Shown one piece after another: positions 53,530 to 64,000 of a stretch of 64,000 bases of DNA (position 1 is the first letter of the stretch; every line of letters starts with the position of its first letter). The stretch spans positions 12,325,423 through 12,389,422 of the forward strand of contig JAQFVV010012405.1 of assembly GCA_028023455.1 (NCBI GenBank), read 5' to 3'. The notes below the pieces were generated by a model. It saw nothing but the letters and a program-made list of their open reading frames with translations, ran no database searches and was not told where the DNA came from. The stretch comes from Epiperipatus broadwayi. Taxonomy: Eukaryota > Onychophora > Udeonychophora > Euonychophora > Peripatidae. The position numbers and the translations under genes are program-made.

Positions 53530-55467
53530 GTAACACAATATAATATTTTGTTACATTATTTTAAAATGAAAATAAAAAGATCGTAAATAAAAATTGATTT
53601 ATTAAAAAGAAAAGAACTTAAAAACTGAAAATTAAAAGTTGTTTAATATATATATATATTGTCACGCAGATGGAAAACTTAAACTATTTTAAGAATAAGT
53701 ATTTGAAAGTATTTTTTTTTGCAAAAAAGTAAAAATATAAAGATTGATATTTTAAAAATAGAAATAATGTTGATTTCTATAATCTTAGAAAATGGAAATG
53801 ATTGTTTTATTAATTAAATGATTGTTCGAAAGCAAACTAGCTCTTGAGGCACTTAAAATAAATTAAATGGTAAGAGAATACAAAGAAATTAAATGACCAA
53901 TGCAAGCACAAAAATGACAGCATGGACCATATCTGAAACACGAAAGAATTAGTGATGTCTTGCTCATTGAATCCCAAGATTTGATAAGAGGCTAAGAAAA
54001 ATATAAAAGCCAAATGATTATTATAATTGGGATCTGAGAGCTGACTATGAATATAATCGTTATAACTAGCTATATTGCAGATTTTCATGATGTGGAAGTC
54101 TGCAATAAATTTAATTTTCCGGACAACGAGCTGAGCCCTATAGATGTCAGGTCCTGACCAAAATGCATGGCAAGTAGCAGTTTCATTTTAAAGAAGGACA
54201 AAAATCTACGAAAGTGATCATGAAGATGGACTTCTAAATCTGCTAAATCCATAAAGTATGAACTCTTGTGTCTATCTAATAAGAACTTTCCTAAAATTGC
54301 AATTAATTAATGGCTGAAAATAAGAACTCTTATCTGACTTAAAGAATGCAATTTCAATTGTTAATATTATTTTTTATGCAGATGTTTAAGCAATCATTTC
54401 CATTTCATTTTTTTTGTGTGTGTGTTATGTTCTAACTAAAATGTATTTTAATTTCAGTTGGGTGTAGATAGCTGCATGGATAAAGATTAATAACTATGTT
54501 TAAATTCGTTTGTTTAGTTTAAGGGATTTTAATTTCAGGCTATTTGTTTCATAGTTAGAACGATAATTTCAGGCTATTTTTTTCGTAGTTAAAATGATGC
54601 TTGGGGAAGGATATATGGGTGTTTATATCAATGTAGTGTGAAGCATGTTTAGCATACAGGGCAATGTGCCCAACTGAATGCATGACCCCAAAGAGGCAGT
54701 CATATTGTTGCAATGGTCGCAGATGTATTTCCTGCGCCATTGACCCCTTCTAACTCTGGAGGGATTATAAGTTGGCAGAATACCGCTCTCCCCCACGTGT
54801 AGCACTCTTTAAAAAAATTATATACATGATTCCTTAGTCAGACAGATGCACATTCCTGTTCTGGACATGGATCATTTCCTTCAAATAATATCATGCTGTC
54901 AGATGCACATTCCTGTTGGCGTGGTTTTACGCTAGCATCTTCATATTGCATTGATTGTGACTATATATCTGGAAGCAGGCATTAGTCTGATATTGAATGA
55001 ATGTTTTGATAAGTTTTTAAATGGAAAAAAATCTATGTAGCCTATCTATCTCAACATGCTAAAGTAAAATATAATTTAAATATCCATTTGTGCGGTCTAT
55101 TTAAAATAGTAATTTAAATTTAAAAAAATTAATGTTAAAATCTAAAAATAAATATATTCCTCAATTTTAAATGTGCGTTAATAAAATCTATTTGTGTGTT
55201 AATTACTGGCAGTGGCTTCTTTTATTTTATTGTTTTAAATATTAATATAATTTGAAAATCTAAATCTATTAAAACTTATAAAATGTTTAAAATCTCTGCT
55301 ACTCTATGAGCCAGTGACATTGGGCAAACGGTCAGAATAATATATATAAAAGTTTTTTTGAATTTTAACTTACGTATCTGCCTACTATATAATTTTTTCT
55401 AGGTTCAAAGGCCTAGATGGCGCCCTTGTAGTGCAGATATGTTAAGACCCTTTCAGTGACCATTAAA
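53530..55467 (+). repeat. ~1.93 kb direct duplication, copy 2
   Basis: Partner of 51063-52994. Differences include a local ~31 bp duplication around TTTCAGGCTATTT (54530-54595) and a small deletion near 54975. Its right end coincides with the 3' end of the minus-strand LINE that follows, so the alignment is probably cut by that insertion. Confidence 0.92.
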
Positions 55468-56339
55468 AAATATATATATATAGATTTTGTGTTATGGCTT
55501 TGTAATAGTTTGTTAATCTTTAGATATTGATTTTGTAAGCTGGGGTATGTTTCCTCTGCCAATATTTTGTTTGTTTTTTCATCATCTATCGATCCTTGGA
55601 TTCTGTGATGTCCATTTTTTTGCATTCTCTCTTCAAGTCTATTAACTGATTTGAAAAAAGGCAGAACTATTAGAGATTTGAGTGTTGTTTTATGAGTGAC
55701 CAAATGGCTGCAAAGATGTCTGGATGTTTTATTTTATTGTCTCTATTTTCTAATTGTGCTAATTTGTTATAAAATGTTGATGATGTCACCTTGTATTATT
55801 GTCAATGCATCAAAATGCATAGAGAATGAAAGTTGCTGCATGAACTGTAGCAGTGGATGTTGTGTTGAATGTACTGATGATATCCTGCAGGGAGATGTAT
55901 TAATCATTTTACACCAAATATTGTTTAATGCTAAGCAGTTGTAAAATAGATTTTGTTAAGTTTCTTCTGCTTGATGGCATAAGGTGCAAAAGGGATCTAT
56001 TTTTGTGTAAAAATATGTTGGCAAGGCATATAGTAGATTCATTCTAAGCAGGAAATTAAAAGATTTGGGCTCCATGTTTTTTTTTTTAATTTTAAGTAGC
56101 TGTCGGTTGTTAATTCTGACCATCTGGATGGAAATATCTGGTGTCTGTCAATATGAATATTTTGTTGTTTGGAGTGATATTTGTGAATGTATGGTTCTAA
56201 ACTGTTTTATAACTGATGATAAATAGCAATGTAGAGGTGGAGGTTTGTCTGTAGGTATTATTTGCATTAGACATTGAACTTCTGGGAAATGTCTGATGGT
56301 GGCTATTATAAGATTTGTGGCCTTCTGTATTTGAAATAT

Positions 56340-57300
56340 CTATGTTGAGCAGCCCCAAGCCATTGTGTATTACTGGTCAATGAAGGAATTTTGCAGATAT
56401 TGGCACTGTCTTTCTATTCCATAGAAGTTTATTGCAATGTGAAGAGATTTTTATGTGAAAGCTTTGAAGAATTGATTTATAGAAGCATGTTAGATAATCT
56501 TGGTGATCACCAGCTGACTGAACAACAGCACTTTAGCATATATTGATAGGTATGCTTTTTTAAGGGAAGTGATACATTCTGCTTCATCTTTTAACTTGTT
56601 CTGAATTTTTTGCTTCATTGCATTTGATCGCAAGTAGAAAGGAATGCTGAGGAAAGCAGATGTTTTGCATTGGTAAATTTGTGTGCATGGTTTACTGGTG
56701 TATGACAAGCAGGTAGCAGTCTTATTCTGATTAAATTTTAAATGGTGTGTTGATTGGAAGTCTTGCAGTATTTTTTGTAGTATTGGTATCTGCTTTCTAG
56801 ATGGAAGAATACTCTGATGTCATCCATATAAGCAATGCAGGCTATATGTTGTGATGTGGGACTGGTATCTGGATGATTTTGATATTCTATTGGATTTTGA
56901 GTATGAATAGGTTGATATAGAAATTAAATAGCCTTGAGCTTAGTGAGGAGCCTTGGGATATGGATTGTGTGGGGCTGAATGATGCAGAATTTTTGCCATT
57001 GAGTATGACATGGATTTCTCTATTAAGTAGTAGGTTTGTGAGCAGGTTCAGATGAGTTCATGGGATTGTGATGTCAGCTAACAAATTAATTAATGTAATA
57101 ATGTCAATGGAGTCAAAACCTGCTTCTATATTAAGTTGAACTGCAATTGGTGCATAGTTTTTTGGTCCTGAATTGAGTTCAAAACTGTTTTGAATATCAC
57201 TGCAGCCTGTGAAGTAGATGATTTCTTTCTTGCAAACTGGCTGTGTGAAATTATTGGTAGAACGTATGTCTCTAGGCTACTATTCCTGCATAAATACTAA
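56340..57300 (-). pseudogene. reverse transcriptase remnant of retrotransposon B
   Basis: The YMDD box is encoded at 56830-56819 (IAYMDDIRVF). The frame at 56708-56490 reads KPCTQIYQCKTSAFLSIPF, then LQNKLK-like and YLSIYAKVLLFSQLVITKII, matching PCTSIFQAKPGSFLGFPF and YMSVYSKIQLINSLMMTKIV in element A. No continuous frame remains. Confidence 0.75.
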
Positions 57301-58116
57301 CACTCTCAAAAGACGCATGCACAATTAGCTTGAAACGCTGATCTTTGAATGTAATTATTTTAATGGTAAGTGCCCCATTGAGATAGGTTGGAGGATGGAT
57401 AGTGTTAATATGGCAACTTGTTTCTTGTTGAAGGGGACTATTGCAATTGGGTATAAACACTGGATGTCATGTACCTTCTGTCATAGATGATTTGCAAATC
57501 ACACAAATATTGGGTAGTGAACTGAATTGAGATGTGCAGAGACAACTTTTGGGATGCCATGTGCTCTGGAGTGACATGTATTAGGAATTATTGCCAGTTT
57601 ACCAAAAACATCAGAAATAAATATGACTGGGTGATATGTTTGTAGCTTTTGTTATGATAGATTGATTTTAGCATATTATTTCCTACATAAGTGATTAACT
57701 GATCTGAGAATAACATTCAGACTCTGACAGTGGATGTGTAGCCCAAGGCCCAGCAAATGTATTTCCTTGTCCATGTATGTGGGTGGCTGAGGCAGATTTT
57801 ACTATTTTATTTTGTCTATTTCTCAGCCAGCACTAATAGTCTTGAGGAGGGGAATTGTGTATAATGTGATCTATATTAAAAAGATAAAAATATTTATGAA
57901 TGCTTTTCAGATGGGTACAGATGTTACTGTATGTTTATGAAATCTTGCATGTATGTTTATGAAATCTTGCATGTATGTTATTGACTGGCATCACTTTGGT
58001 TTATCCTTGTAATTCATTTGTCTATTTCATCAGACAGCACTAGTAGTCTTGAGGAAGGTAATTGTGTATAATGTGATCTATATTATAAAGATAAAAATAT
58101 TTATGAATGCTAGGAT

Positions 58117-58978
58117 CTATATTAAAAAGATAAAAATATTTATGAATGCTAGGCTTCTTTGTATGGGGATAAGTTGCACCTCTTTCATTTTGTGAAGCAT
58201 TATATATGTTTCTGAGAAAATAAATTTTAGGGTAACAGGTGGAAGCAATATTCTAATTTTTTTACCATGTGTAAGTGCAGTTGTTTGGATTTCTGCCAGG
58301 TTTATCAATATGGTTTGTGCAGAGTGACCAGACAAAGGATATAGTTTGATGTTTAGGTTGATTTGATGGTGGAACATGGGTGAGTAAAAACACAGATCAA
58401 TCCTTGATGTATGACAACCATTGTGAAAGATATAATTACATCACTCGACAGAAAGCCCTCAGAACTCATAAGTGGTATTGGTATTTGATGTAGCCATTTT
58501 GAAATAAAATCTTATATTTCATATTGAAATCCCTGATTAGTATAGTTGGATGGGAGCTAGAACCTAATAGCAAGTTTATTTTCAAAATTAATGTTTGAGA
58601 CAATTGCAGGACCAGGTGGAATATACACAAATACAATGTTTAGTGTGGTGATTTGATGAGTAAAGTTACTGTTATTAGATTTGCATCTATGTATATGATT
58701 TTGAATGACTCTAATGAACAATCTGGTGGTGTTATAAGCAGTCCAGTATACCCTGAGGGAGATGATGTTTCTCTAGAGCATTTACAGTAATCTTCCCTAC
58801 TTAGATGTATTGAGAGGTCAATTTGTGAGCCATTATAGATTTTAGTTTCTAGAAGTCCTAGTATATAAGGTTGGATGATCTTTATTTGGTGTTTTAGCTG
58901 ATATATTTTTGTGACTGAATTAAGTCCAATGATATTAAATGCTATTACTTTTTTAACTTCAATAGTGTGATTGGTCAT
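58117..58978 (-). pseudogene. AP-endonuclease region of retrotransposon B ORF2
   Basis: Fragments read VIAFNIIGLNSVTKIYQLKH, then ILGLLETKI (the LLETK-type active-site Glu), then IIYIDANLITVTL, and later SGHSAQTILINL, where the usual Ser-Asp-His has become Ser-Gly-His. They match the corresponding parts of element A. It is broken by frameshifts. Confidence 0.75.
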
Positions 58979-59356
58979 GTGTTGGTTTCACAGAGTGTTG
59001 AAGTCTGTATGATTGTTTTGTGTATTCTCTAAAGCTTGGTGAGTGTTTACCAATGGTTTGATTACTATCAAACTCCATGGGTAGAAGTCCTCTGCCAAGT
59101 GTTTAATCATTTCTATTAGAGTACTGTTTTAATCGGTTTTGGCTCTTTTAGATTTTTTTTTTGGGGGTGCACAGGTTTTTTTCACTTCTGTTAATTTTGT
59201 TTCTATGGAAGGGAGGCATGGAGCTAGTGCCTCCAGAATATTTGTAGACATTTTGTTTATAATTACATGTGGCATGCTTGTTTTTGTGCAAGTATATGTG
59301 TCATTGGCTGTGTTCAGATTTGAGTCTGTTGTATTGTTGATTGATATGACTGGTGA

Positions 59357-60419
59357 TTATGATTCATCAGGAAAGATTTGTGTTTGATTTTGATTCATTT
59401 GATCATGGCTTTCATTTATTTTATTTGAATCGTCTATTGCAGAAACTAGTATGTTTGTTTTTTCTTCTGCATGACTGTTTTCAGAAGCTTCATTTGTACC
59501 ATGATTGTTTTTGTTTCCATGTTGATTGCTTGAGTTGCTAGTGATGGTCTGTGGATTGTTGCTCTCTTCATGTTGGCATTGGATGTGTTGATTATTTGCT
59601 GTCTGAACTTGTATGAGTTGCCTATCCAGGCACTGTGTGGCTTGATGACCACACTTCTCACATGCATAGCACTGAAACCTCTTATATATAGGCACAGCAT
59701 AGCCTCCTGATCTGCAATCTATCTGGTATAGGTTCTGGATCAATGTTTTTGTGTAATTTTAACCTAAAGTCATAACTATATTGGTATTGGTATGTCTTTG
59801 AGGTATATTGAATAAAATGCTATTACTTTACCAAATGGGTCCATTATTTTTTGAAAGTCTTGTATATCCAAAGTATATATTTTTTATTATTCCTGTAATG
59901 TGGTTTTGATGATGTAATTGACTATGGTTTTGATTTGGTTCTGAAATCGGTTCTTTTGACTAATATCAAAAAACTCGATAGTGAGGTACCTGGGATTTGA
60001 GTGGTCCATGTTTTTGTGATTGTTTCTTGCAGTTCATTTTCAGTTATTTCTTGATATAATAATGATCTTGGAAAATGATACAGTGATATATATGCATCTG
60101 TGGTGGATATGACTATTGAATTTGGGGAAAAAATATTTTGAATTATGTATAAACTCCCCTTGGGATCATGTTGTTTAAAGTGCTCATTTATTTTTTCAAG
60201 TGCACCATCAGTCCAGTGTGCAAGGGGGGAATCTTGGTTCACCTGAATCTTTAAATCTAGTTGTTTTATGTAATTCAGGTTTGTTTGTCTAAATTTTGGA
60301 ACTGTTTTATTATTTATTATAGTCAGAATATTTTTTAAACTAATTGCTTGCATGTTAGCTTTTGCAATGGTTGCATATGATTTAACTGTGTCTAGATTTT
60401 TATATATTTTATTGGCCAT
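59357..60419 (-). pseudogene. ORF1 (gag-like, CCHC zinc knuckle) of retrotransposon B
   Basis: It starts with ATG at 60419 as MANKIYKNLDTVKSYATIAK. The first frame runs to 59922; a second frame (59743-59357) holds FQCYACEKCGHQATQCLDRQ, an exact C-X2-C-X4-H-X4-C knuckle, followed by a Gln/Asn/Ser-rich tail. The frame change between them marks it as broken. ORF1 proteins of this kind bind the element's RNA. Confidence 0.8.
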
Positions 60420-60452
60420 ATTGACACCAACTATGTGGTATAGTTGTCTCCA

Positions 60453-60698
<246 letters not shown>

Positions 60699-61124
60699 GT
60701 TTCAAAAGGCCTTTATTGTCTCAAAAGAATTACAAATTTTGCATTTACATAGTTTGTCTACATATAATATCCTGGATTGTCCATTATCATTTGAACACCA
60801 TTAGCAAATCAATTACTTATAATAGAAAGGAAAAAATTGTTGCTAAATTGTCCTTGTTGCTAATTTGACATGCATATCCTTCTAAGTTTTTTTATAATGT
60901 TTAATTTCCTCAATTCACTATAACATAGATCTAATCTTAAGTAATGACCAGGTTGCTGCATAAATGTCCGGTCTGGCCAGTCTCTTATCCCTTTTCTGTA
61001 TTATTTCAAGTTTATTTGAAAAAGTAACTGGATGTCTCCTGGAATTGTTACCAAATAGAAAAGTGCATCTAGTACACCAGTATGCATATAGCACAAAGGT
61101 TGGTGCCCTGACACTTGGTGTTAA

Positions 61125-61463
61125 TCATTCTCTAAATGCAGAAATCAATTGATGCATTGTTACATTAGACCTCCTGTAACTGCTAGTTATGAGATTTCTT
61201 ATGTGCCTAAGTCCCTCACAGTGATATAGCAGATGTGATAGGGTTTCCTCAGCTCGATGGAATAACCCACAAAAGAGATCAATTGACGTATACAGTCTTT
61301 TATGGCAAAGAAAATATGTGGTAGGTAATGCAGATAGATTAAGTTTTATTAGAAAATTGAAAAACTTTGGTTTTAAGGCCCATCGTTTATACCTTTTAAT
61401 CAATTGCTTATTATTAATTCCCAGTATTGGTTCTAAAGCAATTATGTTATTATCTTCATGCAT
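61125..61463 (-). pseudogene. C-terminal domain of retrotransposon A ORF2
   Basis: RYKRWALKPKFFNFLIKLNL, then ALPTTYFLCHKRLY, then FCGLFHRAEETLSHLLYHCE. The last part resembles the C-x-x-C...E-T-x-x-H-x-x-x-x-C zinc-binding tail of several LINE clades, with the second Cys apparently replaced by Phe. It is in a different frame from the RT. Confidence 0.7.
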
Positions 61464-61539
61464 TAATTCATAAATTCCCAGTATTTGTATTTATTAATAA
61501 ATTGCTCTGGGATTTTTGATTCTGTTTTACAAAGATGTA

Positions 61540-63113
61540 TTAATTGTTCAAAATATGATAATTTTTGGGTGGTGGTTTATCAGTTGGAATGACCTCTATG
61601 AGCTGCTTAATTTTTGGAAATTGTTTAATAATATCAATTATATTGTTCCTCACTCTCTGTTTTGCAAAAATACCAATATCATGTAAGCCCAAACCATTTT
61701 TATTCAATGGCTGACATAGTTTTGCCATTGATATTGCCACGACTTTCCTTGACCATAGTAGTTGATTGCAAATGGTCTTAATTTTGGAGATAAAAGCTTT
61801 TGAGAAAGCAACCACTGGCATAAAGTAAACTATCTTAGTCATCATCAAACTATTAATCAATTGAATCTTGGAATATACTGACATATAGGTATTGGATAGA
61901 GAGTCTGCTATTTTCTGTATTTCATTTTTCAATTTGTTCTGCAAATGACATCTCATTCCAGCAGTCCCTAGATGGAATGGAAATCCAAGGAATGAGCCTG
62001 GCTTTGCCTGGAAAATGGATGTACATGGCCTTCCTGTGAATATAGTCCATGCTGCTGTTTTTTCTGGATTGAAACTTAGTTTAAATTCCTTTGAGTATTT
62101 TTCTAAAATTTTTGGTATCTGCCTTTTTGATTTCAGGAAAACTGTAATATCATCCATGTATGCAATGCAGGTCAATTTTTGACCTGTTCCTGGGATTTCC
62201 ATGCCCTCAAATGCTTGTTGTAATCGGACAAGAAGGGAATTTATATATAAAATAAACAAGATGGCACTAAGTGTGGACCCTTGTGAAAGTGATTTAGTTG
62301 GTGTGAAAGCTGGTGAATTTCTGCCATTTAGAGTAATGTGAGGCTCACGATTTAAGAGTAAATTTGTTATAATATATATATGTGATTTTGGCATTTCAGT
62401 GTCATTCAATAATCTCAACAGTATAGATATATCAACATTGTCAAAAGCCGAAGCAATATCCAGTTGTACAACAATCGGGCCATATATTTTCTTTTCTCTA
62501 ACTGATGTCAAAATAGCCTTAAATAACATAGCAGCTTGTGTGGTAGATGAATGTTTTTTAGCAAATTGAGCTGATGAAATCATCGGTAAAATAAATGGTT
62601 CTATTTTATTTTTAATTACTTTCTCTAAAATCTTTATGGGCAATGGACCCATTGATATTGGTCTTATCTCTGATAACAAAGGAATGGGATTCTTTTTTTT
62701 ATTAAATGGCACGATCGCGATTGTATTAACTCCCTCCATTGTTATTATTCCCTGCGATAAATAATTTTCCAGCTGACACAGGCATTTGCTAGTCAGTTTG
62801 TCAAGGTGTTTAATATGAACAGTGGAATTCCAGGGCTTCCTGGGTGACAGTTGTTGTCCATTTTATTCATTTTCATTATAAAATCATCTATAGTATATGG
62901 TGAATCAGTCTCTGCCATTCCAAATACATTTGGCTGGTATTGTATCAATTTTCCTGGTCCCAGCTTATCTTTAAAATAGTTAAGAATTGGTAATATCATA
63001 TTATTTCCAGTAAATGTTTCATTGTTTATTTTAATTGCTAATGGCACTTTGATTTCAGGTCCCCTCCCTAATGCCCATCTAATATATTGCCGAGTCCATG
63101 TGTGTTGATGCAT
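61540..63113 (-). pseudogene. reverse transcriptase of retrotransposon A
   Basis: The main frame (62739-61540, about 400 residues) shows RT blocks in order: SEIRPISMGPLPIKILEKVI; QLDIASAFDNVD (first catalytic Asp); SLSQGSTLSAILFILYI; CIAYMDDITVF (Asp-Asp pair, encoded near 62160-62149); FNPEKTAAW; and GSFLGFPF. An upstream frame (63113-62793) covers the linker. LINE RTs usually have YADD or FADD, so YMDD is notable. No stop falls inside the main block, but neighbouring parts are out of frame. Confidence 0.9.
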
Positions 63114-63918
63114 TAGGCATATTCTACTTTTTTATTTTTTAAATAGCTCTTCAGTGTTTCACATGCTTTGTTATAAGCATTTGTTAGTATATGTATACGT
63201 TTCTGTGAGTGCTTATTAGGAGTTATGGCCACAATACGTTTATGAATTTGTTCTGCAAGCTTCAACAATCCTGAGGGAGGTGGCTGATTTTTCACTATAT
63301 GATTAATGTTAAATGATAGGATATTAATGTAAGCTAAATATTGCTGTATTGGGTTAAAGGTCATTGAAAGAATTTTATTCCACATAATATAAGTCTCTGA
63401 AAAAATAAATTCGGGTGTTAAGGTTGGAATCAACATTCTTATTGTTCTAGTTAATTGCATTCTAGAGACTTGTATATTTCTGAGGTCAATTGATATGAAC
63501 TGAGCTGAGTGATCAGAAATTGCTGAAGGGATTAACTTCATGCTTATTAGATGATGAAACACTGGAGAGTAAAAACAAAGATCAATTAATGATGAAAATC
63601 GGCCATTATGAAATGAAACAGCATCTTCAGGTAAGTAACCCCTTGCACTCATCAATGGAATTGATAATTTATGTATCCACTTATTTATAACTCATCATAT
63701 GTTACATTGCAGTCTCCAATCAAAATTGTTGGATTAGCTGTAGATCCCAGTGTTGAATTAATTGTGGTAATTATTGTATTTATTTTATATTTTTGCAATA
63801 GCATATAAACAAAGATTACATTTATTTTAATTATTTTGTGAAATAAAGTAACGATTAATAGATTTGCATCAATGTATATGATTTGAAAATTGGTAAACTG
63901 GCAAGCTGTAGCTATCAA
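63113..63918 (-). pseudogene. AP-endonuclease part of retrotransposon A ORF2
   Basis: The first frame has IIYIDANLLIVTLF and PTILIGDCNVTYDEL, with the Gly-Asp-x-Asn motif of APE-type nucleases. The next frame has FSSLIDLCFYSPVF and AISDHSAQFISIDL, with the Ser-Asp-His motif. The break near 63655-63685 is a frameshift. Confidence 0.82.
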
Positions 63919-64000
63919 AAGACCTGTACCAGCTGATGGAGAGGTAGAGTCTCTTGAACATGCAACAAAGCCCTCACTATTTAGAAATTTTGCTGGATCA

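Larger units (their letters stand above)
60699..64000 (-). mobile_element. non-LTR retrotransposon A, 5' end beyond the window
   Basis: Minus-strand order: endonuclease (from the window end to about 63113), RT (63113-61540), C-terminal domain (61463-61125), then ~420 bp of 3' untranslated sequence ending in AATAAAGG before the (AAT)n tail. At least four frame changes separate the parts, so the copy is not coding-competent. No RNase H domain was recognised. Confidence 0.9.

Overview
This is an AT-rich (my estimate about three-quarters A+T) animal nuclear sequence with very low gene density. It holds one recognisable protein-coding gene in part, set among microsatellites and decayed mobile elements. 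The gene is a paired-class homeobox gene on the minus strand, best matched to homeobrain (hbn). Two coding exons are visible: 15753-15954, with an octapeptide/EH1-like motif, and 13933-14240, with homeodomain residues 2-46. The second exon ends at the classic paired-class 46/47 intron. The exon for the rest of the homeodomain was not found, so the following intron fills at least the first 13.9 kb. An hbn orthologue with huge introns, tRNA-derived SINEs, GATA/GACA and TTA microsatellites, Penelope-like elements and hammerhead-ribozyme repeats suggests a lophotrochozoan, most likely a mollusc and perhaps a coleoid cephalopod such as an octopus. The species call is inference only.

Layout. 1-13.9 kb: hbn intron with a ~590 bp inverted repeat pair (about 0.64-1.2 and 5.4-6.0 kb), a diverged direct duplication (3.1-4.6 kb), and TTA and GATA tracts. 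13.9-16.3 kb: hbn exons, a compound GATA-GACA-GATA tract and a promoter-like region. 16.5-29 kb: non-coding, with tRNA-like SINEs, a near-perfect 144 bp palindromic MITE and short repeats carrying hammerhead ribozymes. 29.5-43.5 kb: Penelope-like element debris (GIY-YIG endonuclease fragments, an RT-thumb plus GIY-YIG fragment, shared flanking blocks in permuted order), RTE-like LINE tails, more hammerhead repeats including an inverted pair, and a foldback element. 43.5-51 kb: mostly featureless AT-rich DNA, a long GATA tract and a TTA/CTA tract. 51-55.5 kb: a ~1.93 kb segment present twice in direct orientation. 55.5-64 kb: two head-to-tail, frameshifted non-LTR retrotransposons on the minus strand. 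The left copy has a CCHC ORF1, and both encode an AP-endonuclease and an RT with a YMDD box. They are separated by a (AAT)n tail.

The most notable signal is the set of hammerhead ribozyme motifs. Six loci carry the CUGANGA and GAAA cores with paired stems I and II and a short, often palindromic stem III. They fall into two sequence families whose stems differ by compensating changes. A seventh, degraded candidate lies in the Penelope-like debris. I read the two families as retrozyme-like or ribozyme-bearing SINE-like repeats.

Apart from hbn, no intact gene was found. Most other open reading frames are translations of microsatellites or chance AT-rich ORFs.
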